From Chlorogloeopsis fritschii PCC 6912 (lineage in GTDB: Bacteria > Cyanobacteriota > Cyanobacteriia > Cyanobacteriales > Nostocaceae), in assembly GCF_000317285.1 (NCBI RefSeq), contig NZ_AJLN01000100.1:124001-188000 (forward strand): a stretch of DNA of 64,000 nucleotides, in the 5' to 3' direction. Of this stretch, positions 26,319 to 35,286 are shown piece by piece. A program made the position numbers and the translations under genes. The notes beneath the pieces were generated by a model. The model ran no database searches, had not been told where the DNA came from, and saw only the letters and a list, made by a program, of their open reading frames with translations. Within the stretch, counting starts at the first letter, position 1; each line of letters starts with the position of its first letter.

Positions 26319-27335
26319 ATGCAAAAAACAAACTTTAGTAAAAATAGCTTACTAGAAGTCGAGCAGTCAATAAAACTTCCAATTATTTCTATTGTTGTGC
26401 CAAATTACAATGGAGGTGCAACTATCGGCGCAACTCTACAAAGCCTGATCGAGCAAAATTATCCAAAACTTGAAATTATCGTGGTTGATGGTGGCTCGAC
26501 AGATAACAGCGTTGAAGTAATAAAGCAATTTGAGCCATATATTAATTGGTGGGTTAGCGAAAAAGACAATGGTCAGTCTAACGCAATTAACAAAGGTTTT
26601 GCTAAGTGTTCTGGAGAAGTTGTTAATTGGCTATGTAGTGATGATTTGCTTGTACCTGGAGCTTTACACACAGTTGGAAAATACTTTGCAGAGTCATCTA
26701 ATATTGATGTTTTAGTTGGCTGTGGCAAAATTGCGTTTACAACTGAAAATCATGCTCTACCAAATGAGAAAATTAACTTTTGGCTGACTTTGTTTGGACG
26801 ACTTTTGAGGTTAGGGAAAAGAACCATAATTCAAAATACACAGAATAAACAGACATATATTAAAGCTCCTACATTCAAACAAATTGTTTTGATGTCTGCT
26901 TGCAATCCAATTGCCCAACCAAGCTGCTTTTATCGACGCAGTTTGCTCAATAGACTTAAACCCATAGACGAAAGTTATCAATATGCAATGGATACTGAAC
27001 TTTGGAACTATTTTCTATCACAAGGAGTCCGCTGGAAATGCATTGACGATGTGCTGAGTGTATCTATCCAAGATGGTCAAAATAAAACTAGTACAGGCGG
27101 CTACAAAGTTACCCTTGAATTGGAGCGTATCTATAAAACTTACACGCAAGAGTGGATACCTTTAACCTTTTGGCACAGAAGATTACGTTACCCTCTAGAA
27201 CAATTTCTGGCTCGTCATCCAAGTAAAGTATGGTTATACGTTATTGGCCCGATATGGATTGTAATGACATTTCTGCTAGCTCCATTTTATGGACTTGATA
27301 AAGTCTGGGCTATGAGATGGAAGCGTTGGGTTTAA
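26319..27335 (+). CDS. Glycosyltransferase family 2
   Basis: A 338-residue GT-A enzyme: ISIVVPNYNGGATIGATLQS, VVDGGSTDNSVEVI, and the metal motif CSDDLLVPGA. A hydrophobic segment near the C-terminus (about residues 300-320) could anchor it to the membrane. It starts 14 bases after the polymerase gene. This subtype (DGGSTDNSVEVIKQ) is common in cyanobacterial EPS clusters; donor and acceptor unknown. Confidence 0.85.
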   Translation: MQKTNFSKNSLLEVEQSIKLPIISIVVPNYNGGATIGATLQSLIEQNYPKLEIIVVDGGSTDNSVEVIKQFEPYINWWVSEKDNGQSNAINKGFAKCSGEVVNWLCSDDLLVPGALHTVGKYFAESSNIDVLVGCGKIAFTTENHALPNEKINFWLTLFGRLLRLGKRTIIQNTQNKQTYIKAPTFKQIVLMSACNPIAQPSCFYRRSLLNRLKPIDESYQYAMDTELWNYFLSQGVRWKCIDDVLSVSIQDGQNKTSTGGYKVTLELERIYKTYTQEWIPLTFWHRRLRYPLEQFLARHPSKVWLYVIGPIWIVMTFLLAPFYGLDKVWAMRWKRWV

Positions 27336-27382
27336 TCATATGCATTAATTCAGACAATAAGCATCTTTTTGAGCAGAAAAAA

Positions 27383-28381
27383 ATGAAGCAGTTATTTATC
27401 GCATGGGTTCCTTTTCAACGTCGTTCCATTTCGATGAGGAATTACTTTGATTATGAACTGAGATTTTTATCATTTGCTTTCAAAAACCGCTTTTTTAGAC
27501 CACTTGAGTATATATTCAAGGCATGGAAAACACTACTGTTATTTTTGCTCCAGCAGCCTCAAACAATCTGGATTCAATTACCTCCTACTCTCCTACTTCA
27601 TATAGCTCACTTGTATAAGATTTTATTTAATCGCAAAGTTAGAATTATTGCAGACTGTCATAATGCTACTTTTCGCTGTCCTTGGATTAATATTCCTGGA
27701 ACAGTAACTCTTCTTAATAAATGTAACTTGGTAATTATACATAATGACTCTCTCCAAGAATTAGCTGTAGCAAATGGTATCAATTACAAACATTTATATG
27801 TTTTGGAAGATCCACCAGCATTAGTGGAAAATGGGAGCATACAAAATCAAGAATTATTTCCCCATCCTTGGGTTTTATGTCCCTGCTCTTTTAACGCCGA
27901 CGAACCTATTGAAGCGATTTTGGGTGCAGCTCGTTTCGCCCCAGATATTACTTTTGTTTTAACTGGAAAAGCAACTAGAGCAAAAGGTATTCACGACTTG
28001 AATAACATACCCCCCAATGTAAAATTACCTGGCTTCCTCCCAAAATCAGAATTCGATAAATTGTTGTGTGATGCAGATATAGTTTTGGGTTTAACAAAAT
28101 TAGATGGTATTCAGCTTAGTGTTGCTAATGAAGCTGTAGGAGCTGGAAAGCCAATGGTTATTGCTAATACTAATCTCCTCAAAAAACTTTTTTATAAAGG
28201 AGCCATTTATGTAGATGCTTTTAGCTCAAAATCGATTGCTCAAGGTTGTAGAGAAGCCTTAATCAGAAAAGATGAATTAACAAAAGAAGTTCATGAATTA
28301 ATGTCGGAACGAAACGAGAAGTGGTTGCTTCAAGCAGCCAAGCTAGAATATAGTTTCTCCTCAAACACTTTACTTATTTAA
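27383..28381 (+). CDS. Glycosyltransferase, GT4/GT-B type
   Basis: A 332-residue protein read from the ATG at 27383, where MKQLFIAWVPFQRRSISM is a plausible N-terminus; an earlier ATG at 27317 would overlap the previous gene and add 22 residues with no clear fold. The sequence has a GT-B layout: IWIQLPPTLLLHIAH, RIIADCHNATFRCPW, the donor-binding VLGLTKLDGIQLSVANEAVG and GKPMVIANT. It probably adds a sugar in EPS assembly. The next gene is separated by 210 bases holding a family-2 repeat. Confidence 0.77.
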   Translation: MKQLFIAWVPFQRRSISMRNYFDYELRFLSFAFKNRFFRPLEYIFKAWKTLLLFLLQQPQTIWIQLPPTLLLHIAHLYKILFNRKVRIIADCHNATFRCPWINIPGTVTLLNKCNLVIIHNDSLQELAVANGINYKHLYVLEDPPALVENGSIQNQELFPHPWVLCPCSFNADEPIEAILGAARFAPDITFVLTGKATRAKGIHDLNNIPPNVKLPGFLPKSEFDKLLCDADIVLGLTKLDGIQLSVANEAVGAGKPMVIANTNLLKKLFYKGAIYVDAFSSKSIAQGCREALIRKDELTKEVHELMSERNEKWLLQAAKLEYSFSSNTLLI

Positions 28382-28429
28382 TTCGAGACAATCAATAATC
28401 TGTCCCAGTAATTCAGCACCAAGCCCAAA

Positions 28430-28476
28430 CGACTGGAAGTCGTGACTATATAAACTTAAGTCCGCCTGCGCGGACT
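28430..28476. repeat. Bipartite hairpin repeat, family 2, copy 2
   Basis: CGACT/AGTCG with loop GGA (28430-28442), then AGTCCGC/GCGGACT with loop CTGC (28459-28476). Same design and length as 3840-3886. Confidence 0.75.
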
Positions 28477-28591
28477 AAATAAAATCAAGGTTTTTGCAGC
28501 CTAGTAAGCAGGGTTTGCTTGTGTCGCCGTGATTTTAATTATTAGGTGCAAGTTGTCAGTATACCTAATTGAATTGAGAACTTAGATTGCT

Positions 28592-29797
28592 ATGACTTCT
28601 CTAAATAGAGTGGATAAGGTACTAATCGTTGTTGAAAATCTTCCCGTTCCTTTTGACCGACGGGTATGGATGGAAGCCACTACTCTACAAAAAGCAGGAT
28701 ACCAAGTCTCTACTATTTCTCCTAAAGGAAATGGCTTTGAAAAGGATTACGAAGAAATCGAAGGAATTCATATCTATCGCCATCCTCTTCCCCCAGAAGA
28801 GAGTTCTGTAAAAGGGTATCTTCGAGAATATAGTTGGGCTGTTTCTTGGCAGTTTCGCCTAGCGCAACGAGTCTGGCAAGAACAGGGCTTTGATGTGATT
28901 CATATTTGCAATCCTCCAGACTTACTCTTTTTGGTCGCAGGATGGTACAAAATTTTTCATGGTGTAAAAGTCATCTTCGATCACCACGATCTCAGCCCGG
29001 AAATGTATATAGCAAAATACAATCGCCGAGATGTTTTCTACTACGGTCTACGCTTGGCTGAACGTTTGACTTATGCCACGGCAGATTTAGCGATCGCAAC
29101 GAACGAGTCACACCGAAAGATAGCTTTGACTAGGGGAGGTAAAAACCCAAAGCAAGTTTTTGTAGTTAGAAGTGCGCCTGACCTTTCACGCTTTCACTTC
29201 ATATCTCCAAACCCTAGCTACCGCCAAGGTAAAAAATACTTGGTTGGTTATATGGGAGTGATGGGGGAACCAGAGGGAATTGACTATCTGTTGAGAATGG
29301 TACGTTATCTAGTCACAGAAAAGAAACGCAAAGATATTCACTTCATGCTAATTGGGAGCGGGCCTGCTGCTGAAAAGCTCAAAGCCCTATCTAAGAAGTT
29401 AGAAGTGACTGAGTTTGTAGAATTTACAGGATTTAAAACCGGGAAGGAACTGTTAGAACGGTTATCTAGCTGCGATGTTTGTGTGGAACCATCTCCAAAA
29501 TCTGCTTATAACGAAAACTGCACTATGAACAAAATCCTAGAGTATATGGCACTAGGAAAACCTATTGTTCAATTTGATCTGCGAGAGGGAAGACGTTCTG
29601 CAGAGGGAGCATCTTTGTATGCCAAACCCAATGATGAGATAGAGTTCGCCCATAAAATCATTGAACTTCTTGATTCTCCTCAACTGAGAGAAAAAATGGG
29701 GACTGAAGGACGACACAGGATGGAAGACATACTTGAATGGCGACATCAAGCTCCTACATTGTTGGAGGCTTATGCTGAAGTTCTGCAATTTTTGTAG
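28592..29797 (+). CDS. Glycosyltransferase family 4
   Basis: A 401-residue GT-B enzyme of the group starting VVENLPVPFDRRVWMEA, well known from EPS and O-antigen clusters. N-terminal domain: VIHICNPPDLLFLVAG and FDHHDLSPEMYIAKY. C-terminal donor domain: GYMGVMGEPEGIDYLL, then DVCVEPSPKSAYNENCTMNK and EYMALGKPIVQFD with the conserved Glu. Cytosolic side of the membrane. After the repeat-containing gap it may begin a second transcription unit in the cluster. Confidence 0.87.
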   Translation: MTSLNRVDKVLIVVENLPVPFDRRVWMEATTLQKAGYQVSTISPKGNGFEKDYEEIEGIHIYRHPLPPEESSVKGYLREYSWAVSWQFRLAQRVWQEQGFDVIHICNPPDLLFLVAGWYKIFHGVKVIFDHHDLSPEMYIAKYNRRDVFYYGLRLAERLTYATADLAIATNESHRKIALTRGGKNPKQVFVVRSAPDLSRFHFISPNPSYRQGKKYLVGYMGVMGEPEGIDYLLRMVRYLVTEKKRKDIHFMLIGSGPAAEKLKALSKKLEVTEFVEFTGFKTGKELLERLSSCDVCVEPSPKSAYNENCTMNKILEYMALGKPIVQFDLREGRRSAEGASLYAKPNDEIEFAHKIIELLDSPQLREKMGTEGRHRMEDILEWRHQAPTLLEAYAEVLQFL

Positions 29798-29855
29798 GTT
29801 TTAGCAAAGAATATTTTTGACTAATGAGGTAATTTAATCGAGGTTAAAACGGCAT

Positions 29856-30524
29856 ATGCTCAGTCAAGTTATAGAAAAAATTTACGACCATCGTAGATCT
29901 GATTCATTAGCAAACGATTTAAGGAGAAAGCGTTTTGCTTTGTTCAACTCTCTAATTAAATCAACAAGAACTCCTTTAAAAATTCTCGATGTTGGAGGTA
30001 GACCTAGCTTTTGGGAAAATACAGGACTTTTGAATCAAGAGGGTTTAGAGTTAGAAATTACTCTACTAAATATAGAGCAAATCAATCATCCAAAGTTTAA
30101 ATGTGTTGTGGGTGATGCCCGAAATATGTATCAGTTTAAAGATTTAGAATTTGACATAGTTTTTTCTAATTCTGTAATTGAGCATGTCGGAGACTATAAC
30201 GATCAGCTTCAGATGGCTAATGAAGTAAAGCGAGTAGGTAAAAAATACTTTATTCAAACACCGAATCTTTACTTTCCCATTGAGCCTCATTTTGTTTTTC
30301 CATTCTTTCAATTTCTTCCTGTAGTACTTAGAGTATGGTTATTAACTCACTTTAATTTAGGTTGGAGGAAAAAGACTCCTGACAAGCAAAAAGCTCTAAG
30401 TTCAGTGACTTCAATTAAATTATTGAGTAAGCAAAAATTGATGAGTCTCTTTCCTGAAGGAAACCTTTACCAAGAAAAATTTTGGTACTTTACTAAATCT
30501 TTTATAGTTTACGGTGGTTGGTAA
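29856..30524 (+). CDS. SAM-dependent methyltransferase
   Basis: A 222-residue class I methyltransferase. SAM-binding motif I is ILDVGGRPSFWEN (near residues 43-55), an acidic residue region ITLLNIEQ follows, then VVGDARNMYQF and the FDIVFSNSVIEHVGDY motif typical of the Methyltransf_11 family. It may methylate a sugar of the EPS or its lipid-linked precursor. The neighbours are glycosyltransferases. The target is not predictable. Confidence 0.82.
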   Translation: MLSQVIEKIYDHRRSDSLANDLRRKRFALFNSLIKSTRTPLKILDVGGRPSFWENTGLLNQEGLELEITLLNIEQINHPKFKCVVGDARNMYQFKDLEFDIVFSNSVIEHVGDYNDQLQMANEVKRVGKKYFIQTPNLYFPIEPHFVFPFFQFLPVVLRVWLLTHFNLGWRKKTPDKQKALSSVTSIKLLSKQKLMSLFPEGNLYQEKFWYFTKSFIVYGGW

Positions 30525-30628
30525 ATCTTACTGTTGTCAGTTCGCTCTCCACATTTTTTTTAATCAACTTAAGTCAAATAGAAAATAAGTTCTGAGGTAT
30601 AAAATTAGATATGTTAATTTATTAACCT

Positions 30629-31783
30629 ATGAAAATTCTATTTTTAACAACTATTATTCTTAGCAAACACTGTAATGGTGGTGAAATTGCTTCCCAGTGT
30701 TTTATTGATGCCCTCAAGAGTCTAGGTCATCAGGTTACAGTTGTTGGTTATCTTCGTAAAGGCGATAAATTTGAACACAATCCCCAAGAAACATTTATAG
30801 TTGATGAACGATATACAGAAACAAAAAAGTCAAAGTTTTACGCTTTGCTTTGGTTGGCTCTTAGCTTTTGGAAAGGTTTGCCATATTCATCAGCTAAATA
30901 TTATTCTCACGCATATATTAATTTAGTTAATAAACTTCTCTTGAATGAAAATTATGACAGCATAATTATTGAACACGCTCAGATTGGTTGGATTGAGGCT
31001 TATATCCAAGATAAAAGTCAAATTATTCTTCTAACACAGAATGTTGAACATGAGATGTATGAAGAGCAATTTCAAAGAGTTAGTAACTTGATATCAAAAT
31101 TGCTTTACAAGCGAGAAGCTAGATTAATAAAATTACAAGAAGCAAGATTAACAAGTCTATGCCAGCAAATTTGGACTTTAACAGACCATGATAATAAATC
31201 TTTTTCTCGCCTTGGTAATGTAAATAGAATTATGACGTTTGGGATAGCGCCTAGTTTCAGAAAATTACGAGATAAAACGGTTGAGAAGCGCTTTGATATT
31301 GGTATCTTAGGTAGTTGGACATGGAAGCCCAATATAGAAGGGCTTAAATGGTTTATCAAAAATGTTTATCCTGTTTTACCAGTTAACTTTTCAATTTATA
31401 TAGCTGGTAAAGATGCTGATTGGCTCAATGGTAAATATCCAAATATTCATTATTGTGGAGTTGTACCTGATGCTCAAGAGTTCATGGCTCAAGCAAAGGT
31501 AGTTGCTATTCCGACATTGAGTGGAGGCGGCATACAAATCAAAACTTTGGATGCGATCGCTTCTGGTTCTCTAATAGTCGCAACTCCAATTGCTTTACGA
31601 GGAATTACTCATCCACCATCAACGGTTAAAGTTGCTGAAACGCCACAGGAGTTTGCCAATCTGATAATTTCAGCAGTAAATTCAAAATTCATGTCAACAA
31701 CTTGCGATGAAGCTATAAATTGGTACAGTGGCAGGCATGAAAAATTCCTCAATGATGTTGCTATTGCAATTTCAAGTACGTAG
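30629..31783 (+). CDS. Glycosyltransferase family 4
   Basis: A 384-residue GT-B protein: CNGGEIASQCFIDALKSLGH at the N-terminus, ILLTQNVEHEMYEEQF in the acceptor domain, then FDIGILGSWTWKPN, where the donor domain begins, and GGGIQIKTLDAIASGSLIVA for nucleotide-sugar binding. The form resembles transferases where the linker starts the donor domain with a WxPN motif. Role in EPS assembly inferred from the neighbours. Confidence 0.83.
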   Translation: MKILFLTTIILSKHCNGGEIASQCFIDALKSLGHQVTVVGYLRKGDKFEHNPQETFIVDERYTETKKSKFYALLWLALSFWKGLPYSSAKYYSHAYINLVNKLLLNENYDSIIIEHAQIGWIEAYIQDKSQIILLTQNVEHEMYEEQFQRVSNLISKLLYKREARLIKLQEARLTSLCQQIWTLTDHDNKSFSRLGNVNRIMTFGIAPSFRKLRDKTVEKRFDIGILGSWTWKPNIEGLKWFIKNVYPVLPVNFSIYIAGKDADWLNGKYPNIHYCGVVPDAQEFMAQAKVVAIPTLSGGGIQIKTLDAIASGSLIVATPIALRGITHPPSTVKVAETPQEFANLIISAVNSKFMSTTCDEAINWYSGRHEKFLNDVAIAISST

Positions 31784-31880
31784 TTGTGTGACTGGACTAA
31801 TTTAGTGCATAAATATAAATCTTATGGTGTGAATAACTAACTTGTCCGCACCGGAAGAACTGGAGGCTCCGAACAAAAAT

Positions 31881-32723
31881 ATGAAAATCTCTATTATTAC
31901 TCCTGTATATAATGCAGTTAGTTCAATTGAAAAAACTATACTCAGCGTTATTCAACAAGAAATAAAGTCAGAGTTAGAATATATCATTATTGATGGAGGC
32001 TCTAATGATGGAACTTTAGAGATAATTCAACGTTATGCAGATAATATTAATATTTTGATTTCTGAGAAAGATAATGGTATTTATGATGCTATGAATAAAG
32101 GTATATCTTGTGCCAGTGGAGATATTATTGGTATTATTAATGCTGATGATTGGTATAATGACAAAGCTTTACAAAATATAGAAAATATTTTTCTGCAAGA
32201 ACCAAAAATTGATATTATTTATTCTCCTTTGCATAACTATTACAATGGAGAATATTTAAATACTTTTATTCCAGGTGTTTTAAATAATTTAATATTCAAA
32301 TTTACTCTAAATCATCCTAGTTGCTTTGTGAGAAAGACGGTTTATGAAAAAATAGGATTATTTGATTTAAGCTATTCTATAGCAGCTGACTATGACTTCA
32401 TTTTTCGAGCTTATATACACGGGTTTGATTTCCATTATGTTGAAACACCTCTAGCTTCTTATTCACTCAACGGTTTTACTGGAGAACCCTGGAATAAATT
32501 CAAAGAAATTAGTGAAAGTTGGAGAGTAGGCTCTGGCTTTGCGAAGCAAACGGCAAAAGATTTAATTATTAAACGGCAACGATTTTACTTAGTTTGGATT
32601 GCAAAAGAATTATTAACCTTTTTACCTAAGCAATTTATTAAACCACCAATAGCTAGAAGAATAAAAGATAAATTTAGAAAAGCGATCGCAGGATTGCCAT
32701 CCGATCAGTTTGGTGTATGGTAA
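31881..32723 (+). CDS. Glycosyltransferase family 2, WcaA-like
   Basis: A 280-residue GT-A enzyme from the ATG at 31881. A TTG at 31842 in frame gives 13 extra unconserved residues, and GGAGG at about 31861 lies before the ATG, so the later start is preferred. It has KISIITPVYNAVSSIEKTI, IIDGGSNDGTLEII, SEKDNGIYDAMNKGI and the metal motif NADDWY. The set matches PGL/WcaA-like transferases of EPS clusters. A hairpin lies downstream at 32772-32806. Confidence 0.85.
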   Translation: MKISIITPVYNAVSSIEKTILSVIQQEIKSELEYIIIDGGSNDGTLEIIQRYADNINILISEKDNGIYDAMNKGISCASGDIIGIINADDWYNDKALQNIENIFLQEPKIDIIYSPLHNYYNGEYLNTFIPGVLNNLIFKFTLNHPSCFVRKTVYEKIGLFDLSYSIAADYDFIFRAYIHGFDFHYVETPLASYSLNGFTGEPWNKFKEISESWRVGSGFAKQTAKDLIIKRQRFYLVWIAKELLTFLPKQFIKPPIARRIKDKFRKAIAGLPSDQFGVW

Positions 32724-32771
32724 AAATTTATTAAAAATACTAAGTAGTTCAACAAAAATAAAGTAAAAACA

Positions 32772-32806
32772 TAGATCCCCAGCTTCTTAAAGAAGTCGGG
32801 GATCTA
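32772..32806 (+). terminator. Hairpin downstream of GT2 gene
   Basis: TAGATCCCC (32772-32780) pairs with GGGGATCTA (32798-32806), with a smaller CTTCTT/AAGAAG hairpin in the loop. No T-run follows, so it may be a weak terminator or an RNA processing hairpin within the cluster. Confidence 0.45.
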
Positions 32807-32880
32807 ACAAAATCCAACATGAAGGCATAAATAGCAGTCACTCAGTAAAAGAGTATATAGTAGTGACTAATTAAAAAATT

Positions 32881-33692
32881 ATGAGTTTAATAAGTAGTAA
32901 ACAAGAATTTGACGAAGTTGCATTATTGGGGATTAGATTTCACAAGCTAAAAGTCTATCAACTCATAGACTATATTATCAAGGCGGCAAAATTAAAAAAA
33001 AAACTGTTGTGGGCAACGTGAATATTCGAGCCATGAATTTTGCATATGAATTGCCTTGGTATAGAAAATTTATTAATGAATCAGATTTAGTATTTTGTGA
33101 TGGTTTTGGTGTTTTATGGGGAGCAAAACTTTGTGGATATTGTATTAAATCAGACAACCGCATGACTTGTCCAGATTATATCGAAAATTTGGCACTAGCT
33201 TGTGAACAGGAAAATATATCCTTGTTTCTTCTTGCGGGTAAGCCAGGTACAGTAGACAAAGCGATCGCCAAACTCAAAGCGATCGCACCAAATTTAAAAG
33301 TTAAAGGACATCACGGTTATTTTGAAAAAATCGGTGACGAGAATGAGGCGATTATTAATGAAATTAATAAATTTCGACCAGATATTTTGTATGTTGGTTT
33401 TGGTATGCCATTGCAAGAACGTTGGATTCTTGACAATTTAACTCGAATAAATGCAAAAGTTTTTTTGCCTCTAGGAGCCTGTCTTGATTATTATACAGAT
33501 GCTGTATACAGAGGCCCGCGTTGGATGACTGATCGCGGTTTTGAGTGGTTAACTAGATTAGTTATAGAACCCCAACGTTTATGGCAGCGCTATCTTATTG
33601 GTAATCCGTTGTTTTTCTATCGTGTCTTTCGAGCATTGATAGCAAGTTCTTGGAAAAATTACTCCAAAATGTCAAAGTTTTGGAGAACTTAG
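32881..33692 (+). pseudogene. WecG/TagA/CpsF-type glycosyltransferase, frameshifted at A10
   Basis: The family fold is spread over two frames. From ATG 32881 the frame gives MSLISSKQEFDEVALLGIRF and on to KAAKLKKK, then shifts at a run of ten A (32994-33003) into a stop. The +1 frame continues TVVGNVNIRAMNFA and the WecG core: ESDLVFCDGFGVLWG, LFLLAGKPGTVDKA, DILYVGFGMPLQERW and LGACLDYYTDAVYRGPRW. One added A would restore about 270 residues. A later GTG at 33009 would lack the conserved LGIRF and VGN segments. Such enzymes add ManNAcA-like or similar sugars. Sequencing error, transcriptional slippage or real decay are all possible. Confidence 0.75.
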
Positions 33693-33785
33693 AATGTCTG
33701 TAATTAATATTAAAACCAATAATTGTTTTTTTGTAATACAACTGATTTGGCTATGCAGTTTTGCTAAGTGAAGTACTGATTGAAA

Positions 33786-34931
33786 ATGTTTAATCACCCA
33801 ATAATCGCTAGGCGGCACGCTATCAAACTGGGTTTAGCTGGTTTGCTAGGCATGACAACTGTGACAACAACAGAAGCAATCAATCGAGGCAGGCAAACTC
33901 CAGTACGCTATCATCCGAAAAGAGACTTTACAGTAGTTGGGCAAGCTTCTTTAAAAGAGCGTGCTGCTGCTAAAGGGTTAATTTTTGGAGCCGCAGCTGA
34001 TAAGCACATACTCTTAAACACCCTATTTGCAAATACTTTTACTAAAGACTGCGGGATGTTGGTGGCAGAAAACGATCTGAAGTGGCGTACTATTCGCTCC
34101 AATCCCCATACCTTTGACTTTAGCAAAGGTGATTGGTTAGTAAAGTTTGCTCGCACTCACGGTATGTTATTTCGGGGAACTCCTTTAGTGTGGGAGTTGG
34201 GATTGCCTAAATGGTTTAAGAAAAAGGTTAATCATAAAAATGCAGAGCGATTTTTAGTAGAACATATTACGAAAGTTGCCAAGCATTACGCTGGAGTTGT
34301 TCATTCCTGGGATGTTGTCAATGAAGCAATCGCTGTTTCACGCAGCAAGCGCTCAGATGGTTTAAGTCGCTCACCTTGGTTGGAATTTCTTGGTGAGGAT
34401 TATATTGAGCTTGCTTTTCGCACGGCGGCAAAAGCAGATCCGAAGGCAATGCTCGTGTATAACGATCGCTGGCTAGACTATGATACTCCTGTTGGTAATG
34501 CTCAAAGAGCAGCTGTATTAAAGTTGCTAGAACGTTTAAAGTCGAACAAAACTCCCATACACGCTCTTGGTATTCAAGCTCATTTAAAAGCCAGAGAAAC
34601 TCGTTTCAATGCTGAGAAAATGAGAGGTTTTCTCAAAGATGTTGCTAGTCTTGGCTTAAAAATTCTAATTACCGAATTGGATGTACAAGATGAAGGATTA
34701 CCTGCCGATGTTATGGAGAGCGATCGCATTGTCGCCGCTGCTTATGAAGACTATCTTTCAGTGGTATTGGATGAAAAAGCAGTAATTGCAGTATTAACTT
34801 GGGGATTAAGCGATCGCTACACTTGGCTTTCAAGAAATAGTAGACGTCCTTTACTATATGACTCATATTTTCAACGCAAGCTAGCATGGAATGCCATGGC
34901 GAGAGCTTTTGAGCAAGCCCCTAAACGCTAA
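33786..34931 (+). CDS. GH10 glycoside hydrolase (endo-1,4-beta-xylanase family)
   Basis: A 381-residue GH10 enzyme read from the ATG at 33786 (a TTG lies 6 bases earlier). The N-terminus has ARRHAIKLGLAGLLG, a twin-arginine-like export signal. Catalytic motifs are clear: acid/base Glu in HSWDVVNEAI and nucleophile Glu in ILITELDVQDE. The GH10 motif GHTLVWH, which holds two substrate-site His, reads GTPLVWE here, so both His are replaced and the substrate may not be xylan. It sits inside the EPS cluster between a WecG-like gene and the initiating transferase, suggesting trimming or release of the polysaccharide. Confidence 0.83.
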   Translation: MFNHPIIARRHAIKLGLAGLLGMTTVTTTEAINRGRQTPVRYHPKRDFTVVGQASLKERAAAKGLIFGAAADKHILLNTLFANTFTKDCGMLVAENDLKWRTIRSNPHTFDFSKGDWLVKFARTHGMLFRGTPLVWELGLPKWFKKKVNHKNAERFLVEHITKVAKHYAGVVHSWDVVNEAIAVSRSKRSDGLSRSPWLEFLGEDYIELAFRTAAKADPKAMLVYNDRWLDYDTPVGNAQRAAVLKLLERLKSNKTPIHALGIQAHLKARETRFNAEKMRGFLKDVASLGLKILITELDVQDEGLPADVMESDRIVAAAYEDYLSVVLDEKAVIAVLTWGLSDRYTWLSRNSRRPLLYDSYFQRKLAWNAMARAFEQAPKR

Positions 34932-35286
34932 ATGTAGTTAGGTTGCTATTTGAGTCATGAGAACTTACTTTAAAAGTCATTGATGTTTAAATTGGGAGCA
35001 GATCTCAATTACCGTAAGGTGGGCACTTTCCACAACGTAAAAATAAGAATTTGAGGAATACTACGCAGTGCCCACCCTACAAACAAGATATGAAGAAACG
35101 CACCCGTTGACGTTTTTAATTCCTATCAATAAGTTTACTTTATATTTTATTAATAAATAAATTTTAATTCCTTTAAAAAATGAGTTTAGAAGAGGGAATT
35201 ATTTGTCATTTTTTTTAAGCAAGTATTCACTCTAATCTCATGTGAATTAATCTACATAAACATGAATATCAGGAGCATCGAAGATT
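34932..35286. other. Intergenic stretch with family-3 repeat
   Basis: No gene seen. The palindromic element at 35014-35081 follows the GH10 stop, and the remaining AT-rich bases precede the initiating transferase. Confidence 0.5.
35014..35081. repeat. Palindromic repeat, family 3, copy 1
   Basis: GTAAGGTGGGCACT at the left and AGTGCCCACCCTAC at the right form inverted ends around about 40 bases. GGTGGGCACT and AGTGCCCACC pair perfectly over 10 bases. A second copy is at 39701-39768 and a shortened one at 52887-52911. It begins 83 bases after the GH10 stop codon. Confidence 0.8.
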
